From Paracoccus marcusii (GTDB lineage Bacteria > Pseudomonadota > Alphaproteobacteria > Rhodobacterales > Rhodobacteraceae), in NCBI RefSeq assembly GCF_028621715.1, contig NZ_CP117466.1, forward strand, positions 2,740,501 to 2,804,500: DNA of 64,000 nt, given 5' to 3'. The notes beneath the pieces are model-generated. The model ran no database searches. It was given only the letters and a program-made list of their open reading frames with translations, and was not told the origin of the DNA. Below are positions 1-8,803 of this stretch, piece by piece; position 1 is the first letter of the stretch; each line of letters starts with the position of its first letter. A program made the position numbers and the translations under genes.

Positions 1-277
1 CCGCGCCCGCCTCGATCATGCCCAGCGGCGCGGCATAGGCGTTCAGCCCCGCATCGATCGCCAGCTGATAATGGTAATGCGGGTCATAGCCGGCCGGGTT
101 CGGCGCAAAGGACCGTGCGGGACCATGCTCGAACCCCTGGTCCACGGGCAGGATGATCATCTTGCCGGTGCCGGCCAGCTTTCCGGTCATCATCATGCGG
201 GCCAGCTGCGCCTTCACGCCCGGCGTCTCGCCCTCGTAATTGGCCAGGATGCGGCGCACCGTGTCGGTCATCTGCAT
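1..277 (-). CDS. fbaB: Class I fructose-bisphosphate aldolase, N-terminal part
   Basis: The gene runs leftward off the window; about 92 N-terminal residues are present. The product should cleave fructose 1,6-bisphosphate to dihydroxyacetone phosphate and glyceraldehyde 3-phosphate (or the reverse) in the cytoplasm. The visible part carries the LPVDQGFEHGPARSF segment followed by a PHYHYQLAIDAG block, typical of the DeoC/FbaB-type class I aldolases, not the zinc class II enzymes. The Schiff-base lysine lies beyond the edge. The start at 277 is chosen because AGGAGAGA sits 4-6 bases upstream; an ATG at 271 is also possible. It lies near pgk on the same strand, which fits a glycolysis/gluconeogenesis cluster. 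Confidence 0.85.
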   Translation of the reverse strand, partial: MQMTDTVRRILANYEGETPGVKAQLARMMMTGKLAGTGKMIILPVDQGFEHGPARSFAPNPAGYDPHYHYQLAIDAGLNAYAAPLGMIEAGA

Positions 278-481
278 GGGTCTCTCCTATCATTGTCGGG
301 TGCTGGATAGCATGCGCCGGACCCGCGGCAATGCTGGTTACGCTAACAAATTCAGGCAGATGCGGTTTTCCGCCGCGTCGCGGCGCGGGCGATCCCTAAA
401 AGCTTAATCACAGATGAATCGATTTTCTGACGAATTGTCCGCATCCTGCATGGCAGGGACAGACCCCGACAGGAGGATGCC

Positions 482-742
482 ATGTTCATGACCACGACCC
501 TGGCGCATTATCAGCTGCCGATCTTCGGCATCGGGTCCAGCGCGCTGGAAACCCGCATCGGCGCGGACCAGCGGACGGTCTGGATGCGCCCCATCACGGC
601 GGGTGCCAGCCAGACCGAACTGCTGCCCGCGTCCACGGTGCAATCGGCGGAACGCGTCACCCCGCCGATGGCCTATGCCCAGTGGCTCAAGATGCTTTGG
701 GCCTATGAAGACGGCGCCAAGGCCGCTCAGACCGGAGGCTAG
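482..742 (+). CDS. Small hypothetical protein, 86 residues
   Basis: I do not recognise this protein. It starts two codons before a second possible Met and has a strong AGGAGG six bases upstream, which is the main support for it being real. It contains no signal peptide or membrane segment. The C-terminal half has an aromatic patch (AQWLKMLWAYEDG), perhaps a short amphipathic helix. It is the only rightward gene between the leftward aldolase and pgk genes, and a perfect 9-bp hairpin follows its stop directly. A cytoplasmic protein is likely; function is unknown. Confidence 0.6.
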   Translation: MFMTTTLAHYQLPIFGIGSSALETRIGADQRTVWMRPITAGASQTELLPASTVQSAERVTPPMAYAQWLKMLWAYEDGAKAAQTGG

Positions 743-764
743 GGCGCGCCGCCACCGGCGCGCC
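743..764. terminator. Hairpin between convergent genes
   Basis: A perfect 9-bp stem (GGCGCGCCG / CGGCGCGCC) with a four-base CCAC loop starts directly after the stop of the small rightward gene and ends just before the pgk stop. There is no T-run, so it is a likely but not certain bidirectional transcript end. Confidence 0.55.
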
Positions 765-770
765 GTTCGC

Positions 771-1973
771 TCAGCGCTTGGCGGCTTCCAGTGCTGCGAC
801 GCCCGGCAGGGTCTTGCCCTCCATCCACTCCAGGAACGCACCTCCGGCGGTCGAGATGAAGGTGAACTCCTCCGCCGCACCCGCCTTGTTCAGCGCCGCG
901 ACGGTGTCGCCCCCACCCGCGACCGACACGAGCTGTCCCTGCGCGGTCAGTTCGGCCGCGGCGCGCGCGGCGGCGTTGGTGGCCGCGTCGAAGGGCTCGA
1001 TCTCGAAGGCGCCCAGCGGGCCGTTCCAGATCAGCGTCTTGCAGGCGGTCATCGCCTGACGCAATGCCTCGACCGTCTCGGGGCCGGCATCCAGGATCAT
1101 CGCATCGGCCGGGCACTGATCGACGGGCAGCGTCTCGGATGCCGCGCCCGCCTTGAACTCGCGTGCCACGACGATGTCCACCGGCAGGTGGATCTTGCAG
1201 CCGGTGGCATCGGCCTTTTCCAGGATGGCACGGGCGGTATCGGCCATGTCGCGCTCGGCCAGCGACTTGCCGACCTCGACGCCCTTGGCCACCAGGAAGG
1301 TGTTGGCCATGCCTCCGCCGATCACCAGATGGTCGACCTTCTCGACCAGGTTCGTCAGCAGGTCCAGCTTGGTCGAGACCTTGGCACCACCCACGACCGC
1401 CATCACCGGCCGTTGCGGATCGCCCAGCGCCGCGTCCAGCGCCTTCAGCTCTGCCTCCATCAGGCGACCTGCACCCGCATACATCAGCCGCGCCAGCCCC
1501 TCGGTCGAGGCATGGGCGCGATGGGCCGCCGAGAAGGCATCGTTCACATAGGCACCACCCAGCGCCGCCAGCGATGCGGCGAAGGTGCCGTCGTTCTGTT
1601 CCTCGCCTGCGTGAAAGCGGGTGTTCTCCATCAGGGCCACCTGCCCCGGCTGCAGCGCCGCGACGACGCGCTTGGCGGGACCGCCGATGCAGTCGTCGGC
1701 GAAGACGACCGGCTGGCCCAGCGCCGCCTCCAGCGCTGGAACGATCTGGCGCAGACTCATGCCCTCGACGCGCTGTCCCTTGGGGCGGTCGAAATGTGCC
1801 AGCAGCACGGGGATGCCGCCCTTGGCCTGGATGTCCTTGACCGTCGGTACGATCTTGTCGATGCGGGTGGTGTCGGTGACCTGGCCGTCCTCGACGGGGA
1901 CGTTCACGTCGACCCGGGTCAGCACGACCTTTCCGTCAAGATCCATGTCGTCGATGGTGTTGAACTTTGCCAT
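771..1973 (-). CDS. pgk: Phosphoglycerate kinase
   Basis: Cytoplasmic enzyme moving phosphate between 1,3-bisphosphoglycerate and ADP to give 3-phosphoglycerate and ATP. The 400 residues match the usual bacterial length. Visible signatures are [11 protein letters not shown] near the N-terminus (substrate-binding arginine and asparagine), [24 protein letters not shown] and the [11 protein letters not shown] nucleotide loop near the C-terminus. The start at 1973 follows GAAGGATGCGAC; an upstream in-frame ATG at 1994 would add seven residues and lacks a good ribosome site. It lies downstream on the same strand from nothing else in this operon and upstream of the aldolase gene, with one opposite-strand gene between them. 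Confidence 0.97.
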   Translation of the reverse strand: MAKFNTIDDMDLDGKVVLTRVDVNVPVEDGQVTDTTRIDKIVPTVKDIQAKGGIPVLLAHFDRPKGQRVEGMSLRQIVPALEAALGQPVVFADDCIGGPAKRVVAALQPGQVALMENTRFHAGEEQNDGTFAASLAALGGAYVNDAFSAAHRAHASTEGLARLMYAGAGRLMEAELKALDAALGDPQRPVMAVVGGAKVSTKLDLLTNLVEKVDHLVIGGGMANTFLVAKGVEVGKSLAERDMADTARAILEKADATGCKIHLPVDIVVAREFKAGAASETLPVDQCPADAMILDAGPETVEALRQAMTACKTLIWNGPLGAFEIEPFDAATNAAARAAAELTAQGQLVSVAGGGDTVAALNKAGAAEEFTFISTAGGAFLEWMEGKTLPGVAALEAAKR

Positions 1974-2149
1974 GTCGCATCCTTCAGGGTCCAAGAGTTG
2001 GCGAACTTGTCCCGCATGGCAGGCGCGGCGTCAACCGCGCCCGGTGGATGCGCGCGCCCCTGCCGGTCGGACCCCATAACGGTTTCGCGCGTTGCGCAGG
2101 GCAGCGACAGACCCTAGATCAGGGGTCGCACCTGACAAAGGAGGGCCTC

Positions 2150-2656
2150 ATGGCCGATATCAAGGACCCGGAAAACACCATCGTCATCCAGCTCAAGGAC
2201 GGCCCCGTCGTCATCGAGCTGCTGTCCGACGTGGCCCCCAAGCATGCCGAGCGCATGAAGGAACTGGCCCGCGCCGGCGCTTATGACAACGTGGCCTTCC
2301 ACCGCGTCATCGAGGGTTTCATGGCCCAGACGGGCGACGTGGCCCATGCGAACATGGAAAAGGACTACAACCCCGGCCGCGCCGGCACGGGTGGATCGGA
2401 CAAGCCGGACCTGCCGGCCGAGTTCTCCAAGCTGCCCCATGACCGTGGCACCATCGGCGCCGCGCGGTCGCAGAACCCGAACAGCGCGAACAGCCAGTTC
2501 TTCATCAACTTCAAGGACAACCATTTCCTGAACGGCCAGTACACCGTCTATGGCCGCGTCATCGAGGGGATGGAGCATGTCGACAAGATCGCCCGTGGCG
2601 AGCCGCCAGTGAACCCGGACCGCATGATCAGCGTCAAGGTGGCCGCCGATGCGTAA
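2150..2656 (+). CDS. ppiB: Cytoplasmic cyclophilin-type peptidyl-prolyl isomerase
   Basis: Catalyses cis-trans isomerisation of proline peptide bonds. The 168 residues are a single cyclophilin domain with FHRVIEGFMAQTGD (catalytic arginine), the SANSQFFINF core and the FLNGQYTVYGRVIEGM block. There is no signal peptide, so it should act in the cytoplasm. AAAGGAGG lies just upstream of the ATG. Its last eight bases overlap the start of the next cyclophilin gene, so the two are almost certainly translationally coupled. Confidence 0.95.
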   Translation: MADIKDPENTIVIQLKDGPVVIELLSDVAPKHAERMKELARAGAYDNVAFHRVIEGFMAQTGDVAHANMEKDYNPGRAGTGGSDKPDLPAEFSKLPHDRGTIGAARSQNPNSANSQFFINFKDNHFLNGQYTVYGRVIEGMEHVDKIARGEPPVNPDRMISVKVAADA

Positions 2657-3326
2657 GGCCGCGCTGATTCCGGCCCTGCTGATGCTGGGCACCGCCGCGA
2701 CCGCGCAGGGGACCAACCCGCAGGTCGAGGATACCGACGGCCCGAACATGGTCATCGAGGTTGCCGACGCCGAAGGCACGTCCAAGGGCACGATCGTGCT
2801 GGACCTCCGCGAGGATCTGGCGCCCAACCACGTCGCCCGCCTGGTCGAGCTGACGAATTCGGGTGCCTATGACGGCGTGGTGTTCCACCGCGTCATCGAC
2901 GGCTTCATGGCGCAGACCGGCGACGTCGAGAACGGCCGTCAGGACGGCGACACGGCGATGGCCGGGATGGGCGGTTCCGACCTGCCAGACCTGGAGGCCG
3001 AGTTCACCGAACAGACCTTCGACCGCGGAACGGTTGGCATGGCCCGTGCCATGGACCCCAACAGTGCCAACAGCCAGTTCTTCATCGACCTGGCCCCGGC
3101 GCCGTTCCTGGACGGTGAATATACCGTTGTGGGTCAGCTGATCGAAGGCTGGGACGTGCTGGACTCCATCAAGAAGGGCGACGCCGCCACCAATGGATCG
3201 GTGACCGAGCCCGACTACATGATGACCGTGACCATCGCGGACGGTGACACGGCCGCCCCCGCGGAGGAGGCACCCGCTGCCGACGCCCCGGCCGAGGAAG
3301 CCCCGGCGGAAGACGCCGAGGGCTGA
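2649..3326 (+). CDS. Exported cyclophilin-type peptidyl-prolyl isomerase
   Basis: A second cyclophilin, 225 residues, with a signal peptide at about residues 1-19 (two basic residues, a hydrophobic stretch, ATAQG cleavage region), so a periplasmic location is expected. The catalytic block FHRVIDGFMAQTGD and SANSQFFIDL are intact. The last 25 or so residues are an Ala/Pro/Glu tail of near-repeats (EEAPA), an acidic disordered extension that the cytoplasmic partner lacks. The start codon lies inside the end of the upstream cyclophilin gene (ATGCGTAA overlap). The pair looks like a gene duplication with one copy retargeted to the envelope. Confidence 0.93.
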   Translation: MRKAALIPALLMLGTAATAQGTNPQVEDTDGPNMVIEVADAEGTSKGTIVLDLREDLAPNHVARLVELTNSGAYDGVVFHRVIDGFMAQTGDVENGRQDGDTAMAGMGGSDLPDLEAEFTEQTFDRGTVGMARAMDPNSANSQFFIDLAPAPFLDGEYTVVGQLIEGWDVLDSIKKGDAATNGSVTEPDYMMTVTIADGDTAAPAEEAPAADAPAEEAPAEDAEG

Positions 3327-3340
3327 TCCCCATGCGATCC

Positions 3341-3366
3341 GATCAGGGGGCCACGGTCCCCTGATC
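3341..3366 (+). terminator. Hairpin after the cyclophilin pair
   Basis: GATCAGGGG and CCCCTGATC form a perfect 9-bp stem with an eight-base loop, 15 bases after the cyclophilin stop. No T-run follows, so termination strength is uncertain. Confidence 0.5.
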
Positions 3367-3500
3367 CCCCTCCCTGCGGGGATATCCCTTCTTTCATCGA
3401 CGATCCGGCGCCATGCGCGGACGCGCCGCATGGTCCTCTGCTGCACTGCCGCATAATGGCCTTGCGGGACTGCGGTCGCCGCCCCTAGGATGCTGGGGTC

Positions 3501-6044
3501 ATGACCAGCGCACCCCCACCCGCCACCGCATTGCTGATCACGCCCTCGGCCCCGATCAGCCGCGAGCTGCATGGGTGGCGTGCGAAATGCCTGCAGCGGC
3601 TGGTCCGGATGCAGCTTCCCGTCCCGCGCAGCTTTGCGATCCCTGCCGACACCGTCCGCATGATCGCCCAGGGACGGCGCATCCAGCCCGACGCCCTGTT
3701 GGACATCTTTGCGGGCAGCGGCTTGGTCAGCGTGCGCCCCTCGGCCGCGATGCCGGAATGGGGCGGGCCCGGAACGGTCCTGAATGTCGGCATCAACGAT
3801 GCGCTGCACGCGCGGCTGGCCGAGGTGATCGGGCGCGACAATGCGGACGCGGTCTATCTGTCCTTCGTCCAAAGCTATGCGATCCATATCGCGCGGCTGG
3901 ACCCTGACCTGTTCACGCAGGACGGCCCCGATGCCCTGGCGGCCAGCCTGCGGCACTACCAGGACGAGATGGACCAGCCCTTCCCCCAGGACCCCACCGA
4001 ACAGCTGTCCGAGGTGCTGCGCAGCATGGCGCGTGCATGGGACGGGCCGACCGCCCGCCTGCTGCGTCAGGCCAAGGGTGCGCCCGCGGATGCGCCCTTG
4101 GGTCTGGTGGTGCAGGAAATGGCGCTGGCGCTTGGTCCGGGCATCTGCGGATCGGGCACGATCCAGTTCATCGACCCCGTCACCGGTACCCCGCGCGTCA
4201 CCGGACGCTTTCGCGGCCAGCGCCACGGCGCGACCGTCGGGGCGGGCGCCGAGACGCTGTTCCTGACCCGCGACGACCGCGGCCCCGCGCTGGAGGACAC
4301 CGCGCCCGAGATCTTTGCCGACCTGGTCCGCTTCGGCATTGCCGCCCGCGAGCGCCTGCGTGAGGAGATGCAGATCGAGTTCGTCGTGACCGAGGGCCGG
4401 ATCAGCGTCATCGACGCCACCCGCGTGGCCCGTGGCAGCCGCGCCGGCGTCCGCATCGCGGTCAGCCTGGCGCGCGACGGTATCATCCCCCCCGAGGAGG
4501 CGCTGATGCGCGTCGAGCCGCGCGCCCTGGCCGACCTGCTGCACCATCAGGTCGACCCGCGCGCGCCCCGCGACGTGATCGCGCGCGGCATCGATGCCAG
4601 CCCCGGCGCCGCCACCGGGCGCATCGTCTTTTCCGCCGCCAGCGCGCAATCTGCCCATGCACGGGGAGAACCCTGTATCCTGGTGCGGCGCGAAACCGTG
4701 CCCGAGGACATCCGCGGCATGCACGCCTCGGTCGCGGTGCTGACCGAGCGGGGCGGCACGACCAGCCATGCGGCAGTGATCGCCCGCGGCCTGGGCCTGC
4801 CCTGCATCGTGGGCGCCAGCGGCCTGACCATCGACGCCCGCGCCCGCACCGTGCGTGCCGGATCCCGCATCCTGCACGAGGGCGACGAGATCACCATCGA
4901 CGGCAGCTCTGGCGAGGTTCTGGCGGGCGCGGCCGTCCTGCTGCCCCCCGCGCTGGACGATGCGTTCACGCAGCTGATGGACTGGGCCGCGGATGCGGGC
5001 GGCATGGGCGTGCGCGCCAATGCCGACACCCCCGAAGATGCCCGCGCCGCCCGCAGGTTCCAGGCGCAGGGCATCGGCCTGTGCCGGACCGAGCACATGT
5101 TCTTCGACGCCGAACGCCTGCCCGCCATGCGCGAGATGATCTTTGCCGACACCCCCGAGGATCGGCGCCTGTCGCTGGACCGCATCCTGCCCATGCAGCG
5201 CCAGGATTTCGCCAGTCTGTTCGAGATCATGGCCGGCCTTCCCGTCACCATCCGGTTGTTTGACCCGCCACTGCACGAATTCCTGCCCCATGACCGCGAG
5301 GGGCTGCGCGAGCTGGCCGAATCGCTGGACCTGCCGCTGTCGGACGTGACCCGGCGCGTTGAGGCGCTGACCGAATTCAACCCGATGCTGGGCATGCGGG
5401 GGGTCCGTCTTGGGATCACCGTTCCCGAAATATATGACATGCAGGCCCGCGCGATCTTCGAGGCGACCGTCCAGGCCAGCCGCAAGGGCGACCCCGTCGT
5501 CCCCGAGATCATGATCCCGCTGGTCAGCGCCATGCGCGAGGTCGAACTGGTCAAGACCCGCATCGACGCCGTCGCGGCCGCCGTCAGGAACGAGATGCGC
5601 ACCGATTTCACCTATCGCCTCGGCGTGATGGTGGAAACGCCGCGTGCCGCCCTGCGTGCCGGCGACATCGCGGCCCACAGCGCCTTCCTGTCCTTCGGCA
5701 CGAACGATCTGACGCAGATGACCTATGGCCTGTCGCGCGACGATGCCGGGCGCTTCATGGGAACCTATGTGGGCCAGGGGGTCTATGCCGAGGATCCCTT
5801 CCATGTCCTGGATCAGGACGGGGTCGGCGAGCTGTTGCTGATCGGCGTGCAGCGCGCCCGCGCGCAGGCTCCGGGCATCACCCTGAGCGTCTGCGGAGAG
5901 CATGGCGGCAACCCCGAATCCATCGCGTTCTGCCATCAGGCAGGCGTGGATTACGTGTCCTGTTCACCCTTCCGCGTGCCGGTCGCGCGGCTTGCGGCGG
6001 CGCAATCGGCCATCAGAAACCGCCCGCCTGTGCCCCGGTCGTGA
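3501..6044 (+). CDS. Pyruvate, phosphate dikinase-like PEP-utilising enzyme
   Basis: The product has the PPDK/PEP-synthase architecture, interconverting pyruvate and phosphoenolpyruvate through a phosphohistidine. The swivelling domain is clear: GGTTSHAAVIARGLGLPC with the phospho-acceptor histidine near residue 423. The C-terminal TIM barrel has GIGLCRTEHMFF, FGTNDLTQMTYGLSRDD and the VCGEHGGNP block with the acid/base cysteine near 798. The N-terminal nucleotide-grasp region is shortened and diverged: where classical PPDK has SVRSGA and a MPGMMDT-like loop, this reads SVRPSAAMPEWGGPGTVLN. The 847 residues are a little below the roughly 870-900 usual for PPDK. It may be a true PPDK or a paralogue with altered nucleotide use. 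Ribosome site weak; the start follows GCTGGGGTC. Confidence 0.85.
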   Translation: MTSAPPPATALLITPSAPISRELHGWRAKCLQRLVRMQLPVPRSFAIPADTVRMIAQGRRIQPDALLDIFAGSGLVSVRPSAAMPEWGGPGTVLNVGINDALHARLAEVIGRDNADAVYLSFVQSYAIHIARLDPDLFTQDGPDALAASLRHYQDEMDQPFPQDPTEQLSEVLRSMARAWDGPTARLLRQAKGAPADAPLGLVVQEMALALGPGICGSGTIQFIDPVTGTPRVTGRFRGQRHGATVGAGAETLFLTRDDRGPALEDTAPEIFADLVRFGIAARERLREEMQIEFVVTEGRISVIDATRVARGSRAGVRIAVSLARDGIIPPEEALMRVEPRALADLLHHQVDPRAPRDVIARGIDASPGAATGRIVFSAASAQSAHARGEPCILVRRETVPEDIRGMHASVAVLTERGGTTSHAAVIARGLGLPCIVGASGLTIDARARTVRAGSRILHEGDEITIDGSSGEVLAGAAVLLPPALDDAFTQLMDWAADAGGMGVRANADTPEDARAARRFQAQGIGLCRTEHMFFDAERLPAMREMIFADTPEDRRLSLDRILPMQRQDFASLFEIMAGLPVTIRLFDPPLHEFLPHDREGLRELAESLDLPLSDVTRRVEALTEFNPMLGMRGVRLGITVPEIYDMQARAIFEATVQASRKGDPVVPEIMIPLVSAMREVELVKTRIDAVAAAVRNEMRTDFTYRLGVMVETPRAALRAGDIAAHSAFLSFGTNDLTQMTYGLSRDDAGRFMGTYVGQGVYAEDPFHVLDQDGVGELLLIGVQRARAQAPGITLSVCGEHGGNPESIAFCHQAGVDYVSCSPFRVPVARLAAAQSAIRNRPPVPRS

Positions 6045-6048
6045 TTCT

Positions 6049-6063
6049 GCAACTGCAAGTTGC
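6049..6063. promoter_or_regulatory. Inverted repeat after the PPDK-like gene
   Basis: GCAACT-GCA-AGTTGC, a perfect 6-bp inverted repeat with a three-base centre, lies five bases after the PPDK-like stop. It could be an operator for the downstream wall hydrolase gene or chance; no matching regulator is known to me. Confidence 0.25.
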
Positions 6064-6269
6064 TGATTTGTCTGGACATAACATCTGACCCTTACACCCA
6101 TGTGCCGGAAGTTGCCGGTTTCCGCGCAACGGCGTGGCGGATTGCTGCCCAAAACTGCCCCGAACGGGCCGGTTCCGGGCCTCACGCCGAAGTGGGATGG
6201 CACAGCAGATGCCGAAAATCCTAATCACATCGTCAGCCCGCCCGGCGTGACAGACCATCCCTGTCGACC

Positions 6270-6283
6270 GGGCATTAATGCCC
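6270..6283. promoter_or_regulatory. 14-bp perfect palindrome upstream of the wall hydrolase gene
   Basis: GGGCATTAATGCCC is a perfect palindrome with an AT centre in an otherwise GC-rich intergenic stretch (6045-6314). It ends 31 bases before the ATG of the wall hydrolase gene, where an operator would be expected. The rest of that stretch shows no other clear signal. The binding factor is unknown. Confidence 0.35.
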
Positions 6284-6314
6284 CGTCAACACGGGACCTT
6301 GTATAGGACTGTAC

Positions 6315-6965
6315 ATGCCCAAGCTGTCGAAACGGCTGGCGCACGCTCTTTTATGTGCGGCAACAGCCATGCCCCTTCTGACGACCACTGCCCTTGCCGG
6401 GGGAAACGGATCGCTTTTTTCCGCCGATACCGGCATGTTCGGCGCTTTGCAAGCCGCCGCGAACGCTCCGCGGCCCACGCCTTTGCTTTATACCGACGCG
6501 ATGCCCGTCACGGTCGAGATCACTCCCGATGAGCCCGTCGAAACCCTGCATCTGGCCAACACGCGCAAGGTGATTTCCCGCGCCGATCTGGACTGCATGG
6601 CAGAGGCCCTCTACCACGAGGCCCGCGGCGAAGGTCGTCAGGGTCAGATGGCCGTGGCCGAGGTCATCCTGAACCGCGTCGACAGCGGCGCCTTTCCCCG
6701 CACCGTCTGCGGCGTGATCAACCAGCCCAGCCAGTTCAGCTATACCATCGGCGGCGCCAAGCCGATCCGCAACAAGGCCGCCTATCTGCGCGCCCAGGAC
6801 ATCGCGGCCGAAGCCCTGGCCGGCGCACCGCGCCAGCTGACCGGTGGCGCCACCTATTTCCACACCCCGGCGGTCAGCCCGTCCTGGTCGCGCCGTTTCC
6901 AGCGCACCGTCCAGATCGGCCGCCACATCTTCTATCGCACCAATCAGCGCGTCGCCTCGAACTGA
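6315..6965 (+). CDS. Exported cell wall hydrolase, SleB/CwlJ family
   Basis: Predicted peptidoglycan hydrolase (Hydrolase_2 fold). A signal peptide covers about residues 1-28, ending at TTTALAGG, so the enzyme is exported to the periplasm. The catalytic domain spans about residues 90-210 and opens with MAEALYHEARGEGRQGQ, whose glutamates include the predicted catalytic one, followed by AVAEVILNRV and the GATYFHTPAVSPSW segment. In a non-sporulating alphaproteobacterium this family is thought to act in wall remodelling, not germination. It stands alone between the PPDK-like gene and the folate genes; the exact cut site in peptidoglycan cannot be read from sequence. Confidence 0.85.
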   Translation: MPKLSKRLAHALLCAATAMPLLTTTALAGGNGSLFSADTGMFGALQAAANAPRPTPLLYTDAMPVTVEITPDEPVETLHLANTRKVISRADLDCMAEALYHEARGEGRQGQMAVAEVILNRVDSGAFPRTVCGVINQPSQFSYTIGGAKPIRNKAAYLRAQDIAAEALAGAPRQLTGGATYFHTPAVSPSWSRRFQRTVQIGRHIFYRTNQRVASN

Positions 6966-7006
6966 GGTCTGCGGCGGGGGTTGCCCGCGCCGCGGATTTG
7001 CTGTGA

Positions 7007-7804
7007 ATGGCGGATATGGAACATCCCGACCGCATCTTTCTGCGCGACCACGTCCTTTCGGCCGAGATCGGCGCCTTTCAATCGGAACGCGGCCTGGATC
7101 AGCGCCTGCGATTCAACCTGACCGTGGATCTGCGAGAGACAGTCGCGGGCAGCGGCGATCATGTCGACGCCGTGCTGTCCTATGACGTACTGACGCAGGC
7201 GGTCGACACGGCGCTGGCCGATCAGCGCTACAACCTGGTCGAGACGCTGGCCGAACGCATCGCCGCCGAGGTGCTGGCCCATCCCCGTGCCGCCCGCATC
7301 ACCGTCAGCGTCGAAAAGCTGGACCGCGGTCCGGGCGCCCTTGGCGTGTCGATCATCCGTCATCGGGGCCGCGTGCCCGCCACGGGCGTGGCCGCGCAGG
7401 TGGCGATCCTGGTGCACGCCCCCGGCGCTCCGCTGGCCCCGGGGGCGGTCGTGATCGTCCCGGGCGCCAAAACCATGACCGATGACGGCCCGCATGCCCG
7501 CCGCCTGGCGCTGTTGTCGCTGGATCAGGCCGCATGGCGGCTTGGCGGCGACCTGGGCATTGAGGTGGCCGAGACCCGCACCGAACTGGACGCCGCGATC
7601 CAGCTGCGTCAGCCGGTGATCTGGGCGCCCACGCGTCTTGCCGCCGATGCCCCGGATGCAGGCGACGGTCCCGACAGCCTTGCGCTGTGGCTGGCGGGGC
7701 GTCTTGGGGCCCATCACATCGATTTCGCTGGCCCCGCCGACAGGCCGCTGCCGGTCGTACCGGACGGGTTGGCGGTCAGCGTCGCGCATCTGCGCACCGC
7801 CTGA
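7007..7804 (+). CDS. folB: Dihydroneopterin aldolase with C-terminal extension
   Basis: Folate pathway enzyme cleaving 7,8-dihydroneopterin to 6-hydroxymethyl-dihydropterin and glycolaldehyde. Residues 1-125 carry the FolB domain: IFLRDHVLSAEIGAFQSER, LSYDVLTQAV, NLVETLAERIA (catalytic/binding glutamate region) and ISVEKLD-like VSVEKLDRG. Typical FolB is about 120 residues; this protein has 265, the extra 140 or so residues showing no motif I recognise (IWAPTRLAADAPDAG region). It heads the folB-folP-glmM run, six bases before folP. ATGs at 7007 and 7016 are both possible starts; neither has a strong ribosome site. Confidence 0.88.
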   Translation: MADMEHPDRIFLRDHVLSAEIGAFQSERGLDQRLRFNLTVDLRETVAGSGDHVDAVLSYDVLTQAVDTALADQRYNLVETLAERIAAEVLAHPRAARITVSVEKLDRGPGALGVSIIRHRGRVPATGVAAQVAILVHAPGAPLAPGAVVIVPGAKTMTDDGPHARRLALLSLDQAAWRLGGDLGIEVAETRTELDAAIQLRQPVIWAPTRLAADAPDAGDGPDSLALWLAGRLGAHHIDFAGPADRPLPVVPDGLAVSVAHLRTA

Positions 7805-7810
7805 CATCCG

Positions 7811-8803
7811 ATGATGCAGGACGGCCTCTACTATCGCCCCATCCCGCAGGATCAGGGCGGCCGTTGGCCCCTCGCCGGGGGGTGGACCGGGTTCACGCAT
7901 CTGGAATGCCTGCAACGCGGCGCGGCCCCGCGCATCGTCGACAGCGCACCCGATCGCGTGATGGTGGCCCTGACGGCCCCGCGGCCGTCCGTCCTGGGCC
8001 TGACGCTGGACCGGCCGCGGCTGATGGGCATCGTCAATGCGACCCCCGACAGCTTCTCGGATGGCGGCCGATACGATCCTGCGTCGCAGGCGCGTACCCT
8101 GGTGGCGGATGGGGCGGACCTGCTGGACATCGGCGGCGAATCCACACGTCCCGGAGCCGAGGAGATCGCCGTCCCGGACGAGATCGCCCGCATCCTGCCC
8201 GCGATCGAGGCTGCCCGCGGCCTGTTGCCGATATCGGTCGATACGCGCAAGGCTGCGGTCGCGCAGGCCGCGCTTGCCGCCGGGGCCGGTATGGTCAACG
8301 ACGTGTCGGGCTTTGATTTTGACGCGGGACTGGCGCCCCTGGTGGCCGGTGCCGGGGTACCTGTCTGCCTGATGCATGCGCAGGGGCTGCCCGCCACGAT
8401 GCAGGACAACCCGCGTTACGACGACGTGCTGCTGGACGTCTATGATGCCTTGGCCGCACGCATCGACCGGGCGGTCCGGGCGGGCATTCCCGCTGATCGC
8501 ATCGTGATCGATCCGGGCATCGGCTTTGGCAAGACGGAGGCGCATAATCTGGCGATCCTGCGGCGGATTTCGCTGTATCATGGGCTGGGCTGCCCGATCC
8601 TGCTGGGCGTGTCGCGCAAGCGTTTCATCGGCCGGATCGGCGGGGCCGACCTGGCGGCAGAGCGCATGCCCGGCACGCTGGCCCTGACGGTCGCGGCCGT
8701 GGCCCAGGGGGTCCAGATCCACCGCGTCCACGATGTCGCGGAACACGCACAGGGGCTGCGCTTGATCGCGGCCCTCAACAAGAACGGGAAGGCAGGGACA
8801 TGA
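7811..8803 (+). CDS. folP: Dihydropteroate synthase
   Basis: Condenses 6-hydroxymethyl-dihydropterin pyrophosphate with p-aminobenzoate to dihydropteroate; the sulfonamide target. All landmark motifs are present in order: [53 protein letters not shown] and [10 protein letters not shown]. The protein is 330 residues, longer than the roughly 270-280 of most homologues because of an N-terminal stretch of about 70 residues ([11 protein letters not shown] onward). The start could be either Met of the MMQDG pair. Its stop overlaps glmM by four bases (ATGA), so the two are coupled. Confidence 0.96.
   Translation: MMQDGLYYRPIPQDQGGRWPLAGGWTGFTHLECLQRGAAPRIVDSAPDRVMVALTAPRPSVLGLTLDRPRLMGIVNATPDSFSDGGRYDPASQARTLVADGADLLDIGGESTRPGAEEIAVPDEIARILPAIEAARGLLPISVDTRKAAVAQAALAAGAGMVNDVSGFDFDAGLAPLVAGAGVPVCLMHAQGLPATMQDNPRYDDVLLDVYDALAARIDRAVRAGIPADRIVIDPGIGFGKTEAHNLAILRRISLYHGLGCPILLGVSRKRFIGRIGGADLAAERMPGTLALTVAAVAQGVQIHRVHDVAEHAQGLRLIAALNKNGKAGT

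Noticed and set aside
2634..5936. A leftward open frame of about 1,100 codons
   Set aside because: It lies opposite two cyclophilins and the PPDK-like gene, has no family motif, and is the mirror of high-GC codon bias in the real genes.
6968..6995. GC-rich hairpin between the wall hydrolase and folB
   Set aside because: The arms (GCGGCGGG / CCCGCGCCGC) pair only with a bulge and there is no T-run; too weak to call.
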